From: Peptococcaceae bacterium
GTDB lineage: Bacteria; Bacillota; Peptococcia; Peptococcales; Peptococcaceae
Length of the DNA: 64,000 nucleotides
Reading direction: 5' to 3'
Assembly (NCBI GenBank): GCA_017399005.1
Contig: JAFQEO010000004.1
Span: 62,001 to 126,000, forward strand
Part shown: piece after piece, positions 44,698 to 51,471 of the stretch
Layout of the letters: the number at the start of each line of letters is the position of its first letter
Position numbering within the stretch: position 1 is the first letter of the stretch
Position numbers and translations under genes: made by a program
Notes under the pieces: generated by a model
What the model was told of the DNA's origin: nothing
The model's database searches: none
Seen by the model: the letters and a program-made list of their open reading frames with translations, nothing else

Positions 44698-46194
44698 ATG
44701 GATCGTCAATTTGGTATTTTTATGGTCATTGCGATTTATATGGTCATCATGATTAGCATTGGTTTCTACTATGCACGCCGCAATACCACCGTATCCGATT
44801 ACGTATTAGGCGGCCGCAGCCTTGGCCCGTGGGTAACCGCACTGAGTGCCCAGGCATCCGACATGAGCGGCTGGCTCTTAACCGGCTTACCAGGGCTGGC
44901 ATATCTGTCTCTGGCAGGCTTTAAAGAAGCAAGCTGGACAGCCATCGGTTTATTAATCGGTACATTTTTAAACTGGGTATTCGTTGCAAGACGTTTACGC
45001 AGCTTTACAGAAGTATCCCAGAACTCTTTAACCCTGCCGGACTACCTGCAGAACCGTTTCCGGGACAAATCTTCCATTCTGAAAACCGCTACTGCTGTGG
45101 CAAGTGTTGTGTTCTTCTTAGTATACACATCCTCCATGTTTGTAGCCGGTGCAAAACTGTTCTCCACCATCTTCCCGTTAACCTATACACAGGGCTTACT
45201 GGTAGGCAGCTTGATTATCATCTCCTACACCTTCCTGGGCGGGTTCCTGGCCGTATGTACCACTGACGCCATTCAGGGCATGCTGATGTTCTTTGCGCTG
45301 ATGGTTGTTCCTATGACAGTTGTTTCCGCGGTAGGCGGCGTAGGCACCACATTTGCAAGCATCGACCCTGCAAACTGGCAGCTGTTCCCGAACGGCGACG
45401 GCAGTGTTACCTGGCTGTTAATCGCATCTTCTCTGGCATGGGGGCTTGGTTACTTTGGCCAGCCGCACATCCTGGTGCGTTTCATGGCAATTGAAAAACC
45501 AAAAGATATCAAACCGGCAACCATCGTTGCTATGGTATGGGTATCCATCACCTTATTTGCCGCTGTTATGATTGGGCCTCTGGGGCACCTGTTCCTGGAT
45601 GCACCACTGGCAGACGGCCAGCACGAAACCATCTTTATGGTGCTGATTAACTCCATGTTCGGCCCTATTTTAACTGGTGTATTCATGTCTGCCATTCTGG
45701 CGGCTATCATGTCCACTGCAGCATCCCAGCTGCTGGTAGCTTCTTCCGCACTGTCCAACGACCTGTACAAAGGCCTGTTCCGTAAAAACGCATCGGAAAG
45801 AGAAACCATGAACGTAAGCCGTATTGCTGTACTGGTTATCTCCTTTACCGCCATCTTCCTGGGTATGGACCCGAACAGCTCCATCTTTGGTATCGTAAGC
45901 TTTGCATGGGCTGGTTTAGGGGCATCCTTCGGTCCGGCTGTACTGATGAGCCTGTACTGGAAACGCATGACCTTAAAAGGTGCCATTGCCGGCGTTATCA
46001 CCGGTGCTGTAGGCAGCGTGGCTTTCTACTGGCTGAAAGTAAACGTGGGCGGTATCTTCTCCGTATACGAACTGCTGCCAGCCTTCATTCTGGCAATTGC
46101 AGCAATCGTAGTATTCTCCCTGCTGGATAAAGAACCATCCAAAGACATGCTGGATGAATTCGACGCAGCAGTGAAACACTCGAAAGAAAACTAA
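44698..46194 (+). CDS. putP: Sodium/proline symporter (SSS family)
   Basis: A 498-residue protein with about 13 membrane segments. PutP hallmarks: YYARRNTTVSDYVLGGRSLG near the N-terminus, LSAQASDMSGWLLTGLPG (Na+ site region), and SAILAAIMSTAASQLLVASS. It imports proline with Na+. The start at 44698 has TTAGGAGGAATATC upstream. Single gene with its own promoter and terminator. Confidence 0.94.
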   Translation: MDRQFGIFMVIAIYMVIMISIGFYYARRNTTVSDYVLGGRSLGPWVTALSAQASDMSGWLLTGLPGLAYLSLAGFKEASWTAIGLLIGTFLNWVFVARRLRSFTEVSQNSLTLPDYLQNRFRDKSSILKTATAVASVVFFLVYTSSMFVAGAKLFSTIFPLTYTQGLLVGSLIIISYTFLGGFLAVCTTDAIQGMLMFFALMVVPMTVVSAVGGVGTTFASIDPANWQLFPNGDGSVTWLLIASSLAWGLGYFGQPHILVRFMAIEKPKDIKPATIVAMVWVSITLFAAVMIGPLGHLFLDAPLADGQHETIFMVLINSMFGPILTGVFMSAILAAIMSTAASQLLVASSALSNDLYKGLFRKNASERETMNVSRIAVLVISFTAIFLGMDPNSSIFGIVSFAWAGLGASFGPAVLMSLYWKRMTLKGAIAGVITGAVGSVAFYWLKVNVGGIFSVYELLPAFILAIAAIVVFSLLDKEPSKDMLDEFDAAVKHSKEN

Positions 46195-46226
46195 TCACAC
46201 AAAACTCAAAACAAGACGGTAAAGTA

Positions 46227-46259
46227 AAACCGGGCTTCCCTGCGGAGGCCCGGTTTTTT
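46227..46259 (+). terminator. Intrinsic terminator of putP
   Basis: AAACCGGGC pairs with GCCCGGTTT with further TCC/GGA pairing, then TTTTTT. Confidence 0.88.
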
Positions 46260-46291
46260 GTGGTTATGTGTAGTTTTTTATCATTTGTTAA

Positions 46292-46321
46292 CCAGCAAAT
46301 CGTTCTGTATACATGCCCTCT
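46292..46321. repeat. Direct repeat, left copy
   Basis: A 30-bp sequence with the core TGTATACATGCCCTCT is 25/30 identical to 46737-46766. The pair brackets the type I toxin-antitoxin locus. Confidence 0.6.
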
Positions 46322-46424
46322 CCGTCAGGCTGTCGGCTCAGATTCTTCCTAATAGCGGATTTATTTAATAAAGTAATTTTATGGAAGTACAGTACATAAT
46401 TCGACAAGGTTTTTGGAAGTGCTG

Positions 46425-46471
46425 TGCTATACTCCTCTCTGTTGCCGTGCCCAGAATCTGGTAACAGAGAG
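46425..46471 (+). promoter_or_regulatory. Extended -10 promoter and 5' hairpin of the small toxin mRNA
   Basis: TGCTATACT (46425-46433) is an extended -10 element. Just at the expected start, CTCTCTGTTGCC (46435-46446) pairs with GGTAACAGAGAG (46460-46471), forming a stem whose 3' arm reaches into the ribosome binding site GAGAGGGGGTG. Such a 5' hairpin limits toxin translation in Fst-like systems. Confidence 0.6.
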
Positions 46472-46482
46472 GGGGTGACATC

Positions 46483-46566
46483 GTGGATATCCAAATCTTC
46501 ATTTCATCCGTTATTGCTGGTCTTGTTGCCAATTTTCTTTGGTGGCTTGTAACTCGCAAACGGTAA
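46483..46566 (+). CDS. Putative type I toxin, 27-residue hydrophobic peptide
   Basis: A GTG-started frame of 27 residues: MDIQIFISSVIAGLVANFLW, followed by WLVTRKR. It has one membrane helix (residues 3-23) and a positive C-terminal end, the form of Fst/Ldr-type membrane toxins. A very strong ribosome binding site (GAGAGGGGGTG) precedes it. It lies between a 5' hairpin and a perfect bidirectional terminator, with a convergent antisense RNA. Function is inferred from this layout; no family hit was checked. Confidence 0.65.
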   Translation: MDIQIFISSVIAGLVANFLWWLVTRKR

Positions 46567-46597
46567 CGGCAACATAACTTCTATGAAAGGAGGTATA

Positions 46598-46643
46598 CAC
46601 AAAGAAAAAAGCAGCGGGCCCAAACCGCTGCTTTTTTCTTTGT
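46598..46643. terminator. Shared bidirectional terminator of the toxin and antitoxin RNAs
   Basis: CACAAAGAAAAAAGCAGCGG pairs perfectly with CCGCTGCTTTTTTCTTTGTG around GCCCAAA (20-bp arms). T-runs occur on both strands, so convergent transcripts end here. Confidence 0.9.
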
Positions 46644-46694
46644 GCTCTGGTTATACGAATCTCATGGACTCCTTTACCTTCGCTTTCATCCGTT
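46601..46694 (-). ncRNA. Putative antisense antitoxin RNA
   Basis: A near-consensus promoter on the minus strand, TTGAAA (46724-46729), 17 nt, TATAGT (46701-46706), predicts a start near 46694 and an RNA of about 94 nt ending at the shared terminator. Its 5' end, AACGGATGAAA, is exactly complementary (11 nt) to 46502-46512 inside the toxin coding sequence. The 3' ends also overlap at the terminator. This is the par/Fst plan. Confidence 0.65.
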
Positions 46695-46725
46695 GCCTTT
46701 ACTATACCACATAGCATCGGCAATT

Positions 46726-47337
46726 TCAAGTATATTCCAGTAAACAGTTTTGTATACACGCCCTCTGGTTTGTGTTATGAATCCCTCCGGGCGGCTGCGT
46801 CATGTTTGTATCGTCGGGCTTCTTTTTTATTTCATCATTTAAGGCTTTCGTAAGGCGGATTTTATCCTCCAGCACGCGTGGATTATCGTACACGCGCACA
46901 CGGGTGCCGCCGGTAAAGCCGATATATACACCGGTGTTATCCTGTATGAGCGTTGCGGCATGGCCGAGGACGATATAGCCGGTTACGGCGTCGTATTCGC
47001 CGATTTTCTCCCGCCCTTTTACCGGCACCAGGGTAAAGGCCGGTTTCAGCACCAGCGGCACCCGGCGGGCATGTTTGCCCAGCACAGTGCGGCTCTGCCG
47101 TGTCAGCACCTCTGTACTGCTTTGCAGGTGAAAGAGCAAATCATCCAGCACCCGGCACAGCCGATGCGGAATCTGCTCCACGGTGCCGTCCAGATAAATA
47201 ATCTCCGTGCCGTTGGCGCCATCGGGCAGATAGGCGGGCAGGATGGCGCAGATGTGCTGCCAGTCGGTCTGATACCGGGGCGGCTGCAGATTTTTATAAA
47301 TAAGGCAGCGCCTCCTTTTTGGGTTCGCATATAGCAT
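46726..47337 (-). CDS. ComK-like protein
   Basis: A protein of up to 203 residues. The central part resembles competence factor ComK: ICAILPAYLPDGANGTEIIY, HLQSSTEVLTRQSRTVLG, VPLVLKPAFTLVPVKG and VYIGFTGGTRVRVYDNPR follow the order and spacing of ComK blocks. ComK binds DNA to switch on competence; here it is last in a phage-like gene row. The start is uncertain: the ATG at 47337 has a poor ribosome binding site, while a strong AAAGGAGG lies inside the frame 9 nt before an ATT codon (47301). The C-terminal end (from about 165) is unrelated to ComK. Confidence 0.45.
   Translation of the reverse strand: MLYANPKRRRCLIYKNLQPPRYQTDWQHICAILPAYLPDGANGTEIIYLDGTVEQIPHRLCRVLDDLLFHLQSSTEVLTRQSRTVLGKHARRVPLVLKPAFTLVPVKGREKIGEYDAVTGYIVLGHAATLIQDNTGVYIGFTGGTRVRVYDNPRVLEDKIRLTKALNDEIKKKPDDTNMTQPPGGIHNTNQRACIQNCLLEYT
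46737..46766. repeat. Direct repeat, right copy
   Basis: Matches 46292-46321 at 25 of 30 bases. It lies within the last codons of the ComK-like gene, so the left copy is a detached duplicate of that gene end, beyond the toxin locus. Confidence 0.6.
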
Positions 47338-47370
47338 GCGTAACTGGATTCTGCGTTCTTCTGCTGTGCC

Positions 47371-47925
47371 TTATACACAGTTTGCAAGCAAAAATTCCCC
47401 GCTTAAATGCTGCAGTGCATCCACATACACCAGAATATCATCTGCAAGCGGGTTGAACACCATTCCGGTAACGGGCTGCAGCGCTGCCGCACGCATAATG
47501 GCATCCTCCATGGGAATCAGCTGGAACTGGTCGTCTGCCAGCCAGTGCTGCGCTTTCTCCATGCTGGTAAACACCGGCAGCCACACCTCATTTGCGGCTC
47601 TGCCAAGAGCACCCCAGATTCGCTGGCCATTCTCCTCCACCACCGGAATCACAAAGGCGCCGCCTGCCGTCATGCAGTCGTGGAGCAAATCCAGAAACAG
47701 CAGATAGCTTGTTTCATCTTGTCGCACCTTCACACTGTGCACGCCGTCTTCCACCCATTGCATCACGTCGGTATCGGCTTCCTGCGGCGGAATGCACAAG
47801 TCCTCCAGCGGTGCCATTGCACAGTACACCAGCGGCGACACCCGGCTTTCGTCTTTTCGGATGGTTTCCTCAAGGATTGGTTTCAGTACCTGTTTCATTT
47901 CGGCAGTCAGTTTGTAGTCTCTCAT
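47371..47925 (-). CDS. SseB-domain-like protein
   Basis: A 184-residue soluble protein. The C-terminal two thirds resemble the SseB N-terminal domain: GGAFVIPVVEENGQRIWGAL, VWLPVFTSMEKAQHWLADD, and GMVFNPLADDILVYVDALQH. The domain is of unknown function and is common in Bacillota and some phage-borne loci. The start at 47925 (MRDYKLTAEM) has AGGAGG upstream; an extension upstream is low-complexity Gln/Asn-rich. Fourth or fifth gene of the phage-like row. Confidence 0.7.
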   Translation of the reverse strand: MRDYKLTAEMKQVLKPILEETIRKDESRVSPLVYCAMAPLEDLCIPPQEADTDVMQWVEDGVHSVKVRQDETSYLLFLDLLHDCMTAGGAFVIPVVEENGQRIWGALGRAANEVWLPVFTSMEKAQHWLADDQFQLIPMEDAIMRAAALQPVTGMVFNPLADDILVYVDALQHLSGEFLLANCV

Positions 47926-47993
47926 GTTGGTTTCCTCCTGTTTTGCTGTCCTGTTGTTATTCTGTTGTTCTTGTTCTGTTGCTGCTGTGCCTC

Positions 47994-48155
47994 TTACCAG
48001 GCGGCTCTGTCCCACGCCAGTTCTTTCTGCAGGCTGTGGATTTCTGCAGCGATGTCCTGTAAATGCTCCACCGCATCGGTGTTGCTGCGCAGCTCCTGCA
48101 CCAGCTCAGCCAGCAGCTGTTTTTCGGTTAAGGTTTGCAGATTTTCGTTGTCCAT
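47994..48155 (-). CDS. Small acidic coiled-coil protein
   Basis: A 53-residue protein (MDNENLQTLTEKQLLAELVQ to QKELAWDRAAW), likely one or two helices with Leu heptads. GAGGTG precedes the ATG. I do not recognise it; small helical proteins like this are frequent in phage-type operons. Confidence 0.55.
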   Translation of the reverse strand: MDNENLQTLTEKQLLAELVQELRSNTDAVEHLQDIAAEIHSLQKELAWDRAAW

Positions 48156-48420
48156 GTTGTCACCTCGATTCACGATTATCATTTTGTGCTGTGACAGGAA
48201 GGCCGGACGTGTTCCTTCTCCTGTTTAATGATGGACATTCTCTCGATTGTTCCGCTTTGTAAGACTTCGTCTTCCACGCGACGAACAATCTTCGACAATC
48301 TCCATCGTGCCCGACGCCTTTCTGGTCGGGTATGCAGAATTCAGTCCACACGTTCCGGGCTTCCTGCCACTTACCTGAATATAGTACAAGCCCAGGAACG
48401 CAGGATTTTGAAGCGCGCTT
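48156..48420. other. Gene-free stretch before repeat D
   Basis: I see no defensible gene. There are small hairpins, AAGACTTCGTCTT (about 48259) and CCCGAC/GTCGGG (about 48309-48331), that could end transcription from the upstream phage-like genes. Confidence 0.4.
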
Positions 48421-48533
48421 TTCTGCGCAAATGCGGCTGGCAAGGCGGCTTTGAAATTTGTGAAGCGCCGCGTACAGATGGTACGCAAGCAAGCAAATTT
48501 CAAAACAACGCAGCCAGGCACAAAAAAGACCAG
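48421..48533 (-). repeat. Nested palindromic repeat, copy D
   Basis: Middle arms TTTGAAATTTG and CAAATTTCAAA, inner GCGTAC and GTACGC, right outer arm GCCAGGCACAAAAAAG with a partly degenerate left arm (CTGGC), AAGGCG after the left arm. It begins 3 nt after the stop of the DnaD-like gene. Confidence 0.82.
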
Positions 48534-48536
48534 TTC

Positions 48537-49469
48537 CTACGCGATTTCACCACGCTGCCACTCGTATTCTTTCTCCACCGCCTCTTCCACGGTGCGGATG
48601 CGGCGCTCGTCAAATTTTTTGTAAATGCCCTCGATGTAGCTCCAGGTGCAGCCGTTCTGCATGGCGGCCTGCTGAAAGGCGTAGCGCAGCAGGTCAGATT
48701 TTTCTGTGCTGAATACGGCACCCCATTCGCCGTTTGGCAGTGTTCCCGGCATATAGCATTTGTCGTACACTTTCTCCACATCATTCTCGCACGCTGCCCG
48801 GCCCCAGTATTTGCGCACCAGCTCGGCAGCAAAATCCTCCATCTGCACGATGACCCCCCGGGTGGTAAGGTGCTGATTCTCGCCGTAGCGGGTAAGCTCG
48901 TCCGGATTGTCCGGATTGTCTGAATTGCCTGCAGCATTTTCTTCGCTCGCACCTGTGCCTCCGCTGCACGGACGAAGAAGAAGACTGGTTTTATGATTTG
49001 TGTCTGTATCTGTGTCTATATCCGTCTCCGTCTCCATATCTGTATCCGTATCTGTTTCTGTATCGGCTTTTTTCGCTTTTTCAGAAAAACCGTTCGCTTT
49101 TTTCGGTTTTTTTGGTTTTTTCGGTTTATCTTCATCAGCTCTGGATATGGTTTCTGTTTTGGCTTCTGGTTTTACTTCCAGTGTGGTTTCTTTTTTCGGG
49201 CGACCGCCCTGTTTGCCGTTTTCGCTGTTTTTCTGACAGGTATCCACATAATTGCGGGTATCAAATTCCAGCCGCTCCCCGATAAAATCAAAGGCGCTGT
49301 CCACACGCGGGTCTTCGCTTTCTAACAGTTCACCGGTGTTGACAAAGTGCAGAATCATTTTAAAGAGTTCTCCCGCCTGTTCATTGGTCATCTTTTCTAC
49401 CGACCGGATGTAGTTTTTATACAGATGAAATTTGTTTTTCTTTTGAAAAAATTCATTATCTTCAATCAT
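48537..49469 (-). CDS. Phage-type replication protein (DUF6291 / DnaD-like)
   Basis: A 310-residue protein. Residues 1-95 follow the DUF6291 pattern (HLYKNYIRSVEKMTNEQAGE and QKNSENGKQGGRPKK). Residues 100-165 are low complexity: Lys/Pro repeats and a Thr/Asp/Glu run from a degenerate hexamer repeat. The C-terminal part (215-310) resembles a DnaD-like domain (CTWSYIEGIYKKFDERRIRT). Such proteins start phage or plasmid replication. The start at 49469 (MIEDNEFFQKKN) follows the antirepressor-like gene. Confidence 0.7.
   Translation of the reverse strand: MIEDNEFFQKKNKFHLYKNYIRSVEKMTNEQAGELFKMILHFVNTGELLESEDPRVDSAFDFIGERLEFDTRNYVDTCQKNSENGKQGGRPKKETTLEVKPEAKTETISRADEDKPKKPKKPKKANGFSEKAKKADTETDTDTDMETETDIDTDTDTNHKTSLLLRPCSGGTGASEENAAGNSDNPDNPDELTRYGENQHLTTRGVIVQMEDFAAELVRKYWGRAACENDVEKVYDKCYMPGTLPNGEWGAVFSTEKSDLLRYAFQQAAMQNGCTWSYIEGIYKKFDERRIRTVEEAVEKEYEWQRGEIA
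48993..49080 (-). repeat. Degenerate hexanucleotide repeat in the DnaD-like gene
   Basis: A run of near-identical 6-bp units of the form GTATCT/GTCTCC (plus strand) encodes alternating Asp/Thr/Glu. Hexamer steps keep the frame, so length can change without breaking the protein. Confidence 0.7.
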
Positions 49470-49493
49470 CGCCTGCTGCCTCCTGTTGTTTTG

Positions 49494-50093
49494 TTATGCG
49501 CCCTGTTGTTTTTTTGCCTCCCGGATTTTGCGCAGTTCGTAATCCCGTTGCCGTTTTGCTCTGCGTTTTTCTTCCTCCCGGGCGTTGATTGCATCCTTCT
49601 CCCGGCTGATGACCCCCATGAAATATTCCACCCCTTTCCGGGTAATTCTAGTGCTGCGCCGCACTTTTACCGTGCCTCTTGCACCCACCACGGCCTGCTC
49701 CTGCATTTCCAGAATGCCCAGTTCCAGGCTGCGCTGTGTGGGCAGATTATGTTCGCTTTCCCGGCTTTGCAGATAGCCGTGCTCCCGCATCCACTGAAAA
49801 AGCCTGTCCCGGCCGGTCTCGATGCCGCTCTGTTTTAACATGCTGGCAAGGTCGCCCACAGTGATGCTGTCGCGGCTTTCCATCACCGCATCGGCAAAGC
49901 GCACCTTGTTTTTCTGTTTCTCCAGCTGTGCCTCCGCATCCATACGCAGCAGCCGTTCTTTCTCAAGTTCTTTTACCACCAGTTCCATGGCCTCATCGGT
50001 CCACAGTCTGTACGCTTTCGCTGATGGCAGCATCGGTGCCGCACTTTCGTTCCGGCTCTCACATGAATTGCTGTCTGGTTCTTTGTAAGTCAT
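49494..50093 (-). CDS. Phage antirepressor-type protein with KilAC-like domain
   Basis: A 199-residue protein. A coiled region (35-70) is followed by a KilAC/ANT-like domain (about 70-160): FADAVMESRDSITVGDLASM, RLFQWMREHGYLQ, TRKGVEYFMG. The C-terminal 30 residues are a basic Glu/Arg/Lys helix. KilAC domains are found in phage antirepressors. The start at 50093 (MTYKEPDSNS) has AGGAGG 8 nt upstream. Confidence 0.78.
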   Translation of the reverse strand: MTYKEPDSNSCESRNESAAPMLPSAKAYRLWTDEAMELVVKELEKERLLRMDAEAQLEKQKNKVRFADAVMESRDSITVGDLASMLKQSGIETGRDRLFQWMREHGYLQSRESEHNLPTQRSLELGILEMQEQAVVGARGTVKVRRSTRITRKGVEYFMGVISREKDAINAREEEKRRAKRQRDYELRKIREAKKQQGA

Positions 50094-50111
50094 AAGCATT
50101 TCCTCCTGTTG

Positions 50112-50501
50112 TTATTTGCGGGAAAACACGATGAGCTCCCGCTTTGCATATTCCAGATAACCCCGCATAAAGATATCAAAAAACACATCAGGCTCCAGCT
50201 CCATGGCATAGGCAAATCCCGCCAGAGCACGGATATCGGGGATAGTTTCCCCTCTTACAATGCTGTGTATGGTGGATTTGGGAATGGATGCATGGCGTCC
50301 CAGTTTGGACACATTCATGTTGAACTGTTCACCCATAATCGCCCAGAACCGCTTCATATCCCAGAACTCGGTTTCATTGATTCTGGATGGCCGGTCGGCC
50401 TCTTTCTCTTTTTCTGCACCCGTACTGCCGACCGGATGCGGCATCCCGCCCGGAAGCAGTATGGTTTTCTGATGGATTAGAATTTCGTTTTCTCTCTGCA
50501 T
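50112..50501 (-). CDS. XRE-type phage repressor-like protein
   Basis: A 129-residue protein with a Cro/C1-like domain (FNMNVSKLGRHASIPKSTIH and SIVRGETIPDIRALAGFAYA). The start at 50501 (MQRENEILIHQK) has AAAGGGG about 9 nt upstream; the much longer frame to 50654 is not supported. It is first of the phage-like row. On the minus strand, TTGTAT, 17 nt, TACTAT (about 50575-50605) is a possible promoter. Confidence 0.75.
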   Translation of the reverse strand: MQRENEILIHQKTILLPGGMPHPVGSTGAEKEKEADRPSRINETEFWDMKRFWAIMGEQFNMNVSKLGRHASIPKSTIHSIVRGETIPDIRALAGFAYAMELEPDVFFDIFMRGYLEYAKRELIVFSRK

Positions 50502-50685
50502 GCTGATTACCCCTTTGATTATAATTTGTACTGCATATTGGTTAGATAATCTATACGAGAATTCCCTCGCCCGTTCATAGTAGCATTGCCTGCAATGCAA
50601 TACAAGACCTTGCGGGCAATCGTCTACAGCGGTGGACAATTTTAGCAAATCCAAAAAAAATACAGGAAAGAAGCAGGATTTTTAA

Positions 50686-50718
50686 ACAAAAAAACACCCC
50701 TGCGCATTGCAGGAGTGC
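50686..50718 (-). terminator. Intrinsic terminator of the YoeB/RelB pair
   Basis: CACTCCTG pairs with CAGGGGTG, followed by a run of T on the minus strand, 29 nt after the toxin stop. Confidence 0.82.
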
Positions 50719-50746
50719 TTAATTTGATACAATATGCAATTTAAAA

Positions 50747-51013
50747 CTATTTGTCTTCATAATGCCCTTTGCATTGCTGAACAATAATTGTTCCATCCAT
50801 TACTTCATATACCAGCCGGTCTTTGTCGTTAATTCGTCTACTCCATTTCCCTTCGAGATTTCCTTTTAAAGGTTCCGGCTTACCGGTTCCTTCATAAGGT
50901 GTTCTCTGTACTTCTTTCAGCAATGTATTAATCTTCTTCAGCGTCTTTTTGTCCTGTACCTGCCAGTACAGATATTCCTCCCACGCATCTTCTGCAAAGG
51001 TAATACTAGTCAA
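50747..51013 (-). CDS. YoeB-family mRNA interferase toxin
   Basis: An 88-residue RelE/YoeB toxin. Features: ITFAEDAWEEYLYWQVQDKK at the start, then PLKGNLEGKWSRRINDKDRLVYEV and the end CKGHYEDK, where the catalytic Arg/His/Tyr set of YoeB lies. It cleaves mRNA at the ribosome. The start overlaps the antitoxin end by 8 nt. Confidence 0.93.
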   Translation of the reverse strand: MTSITFAEDAWEEYLYWQVQDKKTLKKINTLLKEVQRTPYEGTGKPEPLKGNLEGKWSRRINDKDRLVYEVMDGTIIVQQCKGHYEDK

Positions 51014-51278
51014 GTTCCATTGCCTCCAGTTCTTCCATCGTTTTTACAACTACGCGACCTTTCTGAACCTGCTGGTCGGCTTTTTTTATCTGAGCTATAT
51101 TGGCCTCGCAATAAAACGGGTCAGCTGGTGCTGTAATCTCAAACGGGATTTTCCTGTCGCGTAATGCTTTTTTGGCATAAATCATAAAAAATGTTGTGAT
51201 GTTCATTCCCATTTCGGCACACATTGCATCCAGCTCTTTTTTCATGTCGTCATCCAGACGAAGGCTGATGGTTGTCAT
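51006..51278 (-). CDS. RelB/DinJ-family antitoxin
   Basis: A 90-residue ribbon-helix-helix antitoxin: TTISLRLDDDMKKELDAMCAEM at the start, FFMIYAKKALRDRKIPFEI as the second helix, and a flexible C-terminal toxin-binding arm (VVVKTMEELEAMELD). It neutralises the toxin encoded next and usually represses the operon. Pairing of a RelB/DinJ antitoxin with a YoeB toxin is a mixed but known combination. Confidence 0.92.
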   Translation of the reverse strand: MTTISLRLDDDMKKELDAMCAEMGMNITTFFMIYAKKALRDRKIPFEITAPADPFYCEANIAQIKKADQQVQKGRVVVKTMEELEAMELD

Positions 51279-51420
51279 GGAATCACCCCTTTTCTATATT
51301 TATATTATGCATCAAAAAGCATTTATTTGCAAGCATTTGCATTCATTCTCTTTCTTTTTATTATATTTTAAATGACTCTTGCCAGATAGAGTATTGCCTG
51401 TAAACATACAATATGCATAC

Positions 51421-51450
51421 AAAAAAGCGGCTCTCGAAAGAGAACCGCTT
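51421..51450 (-). terminator. Intrinsic terminator of the hydrogenase operon
   Basis: AAGCGGTTCTC pairs with GAGAGCCGCTT around TTTC and is followed by TTTT, about 20 nt after the nrfD stop. Confidence 0.85.
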
Positions 51451-51471
51451 TGATTTTGCGTAATATTCAAA

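Noticed and set aside
46511-46759. Minus-strand frame of 82 codons over the toxin locus
   Set aside because: It spans the antisense RNA promoter and the bidirectional terminator; no ribosome binding site.
46700-50700. Intact prophage
   Set aside because: No integrase, capsid, terminase, portal or lysis genes are present; only regulatory and replication-type genes remain.
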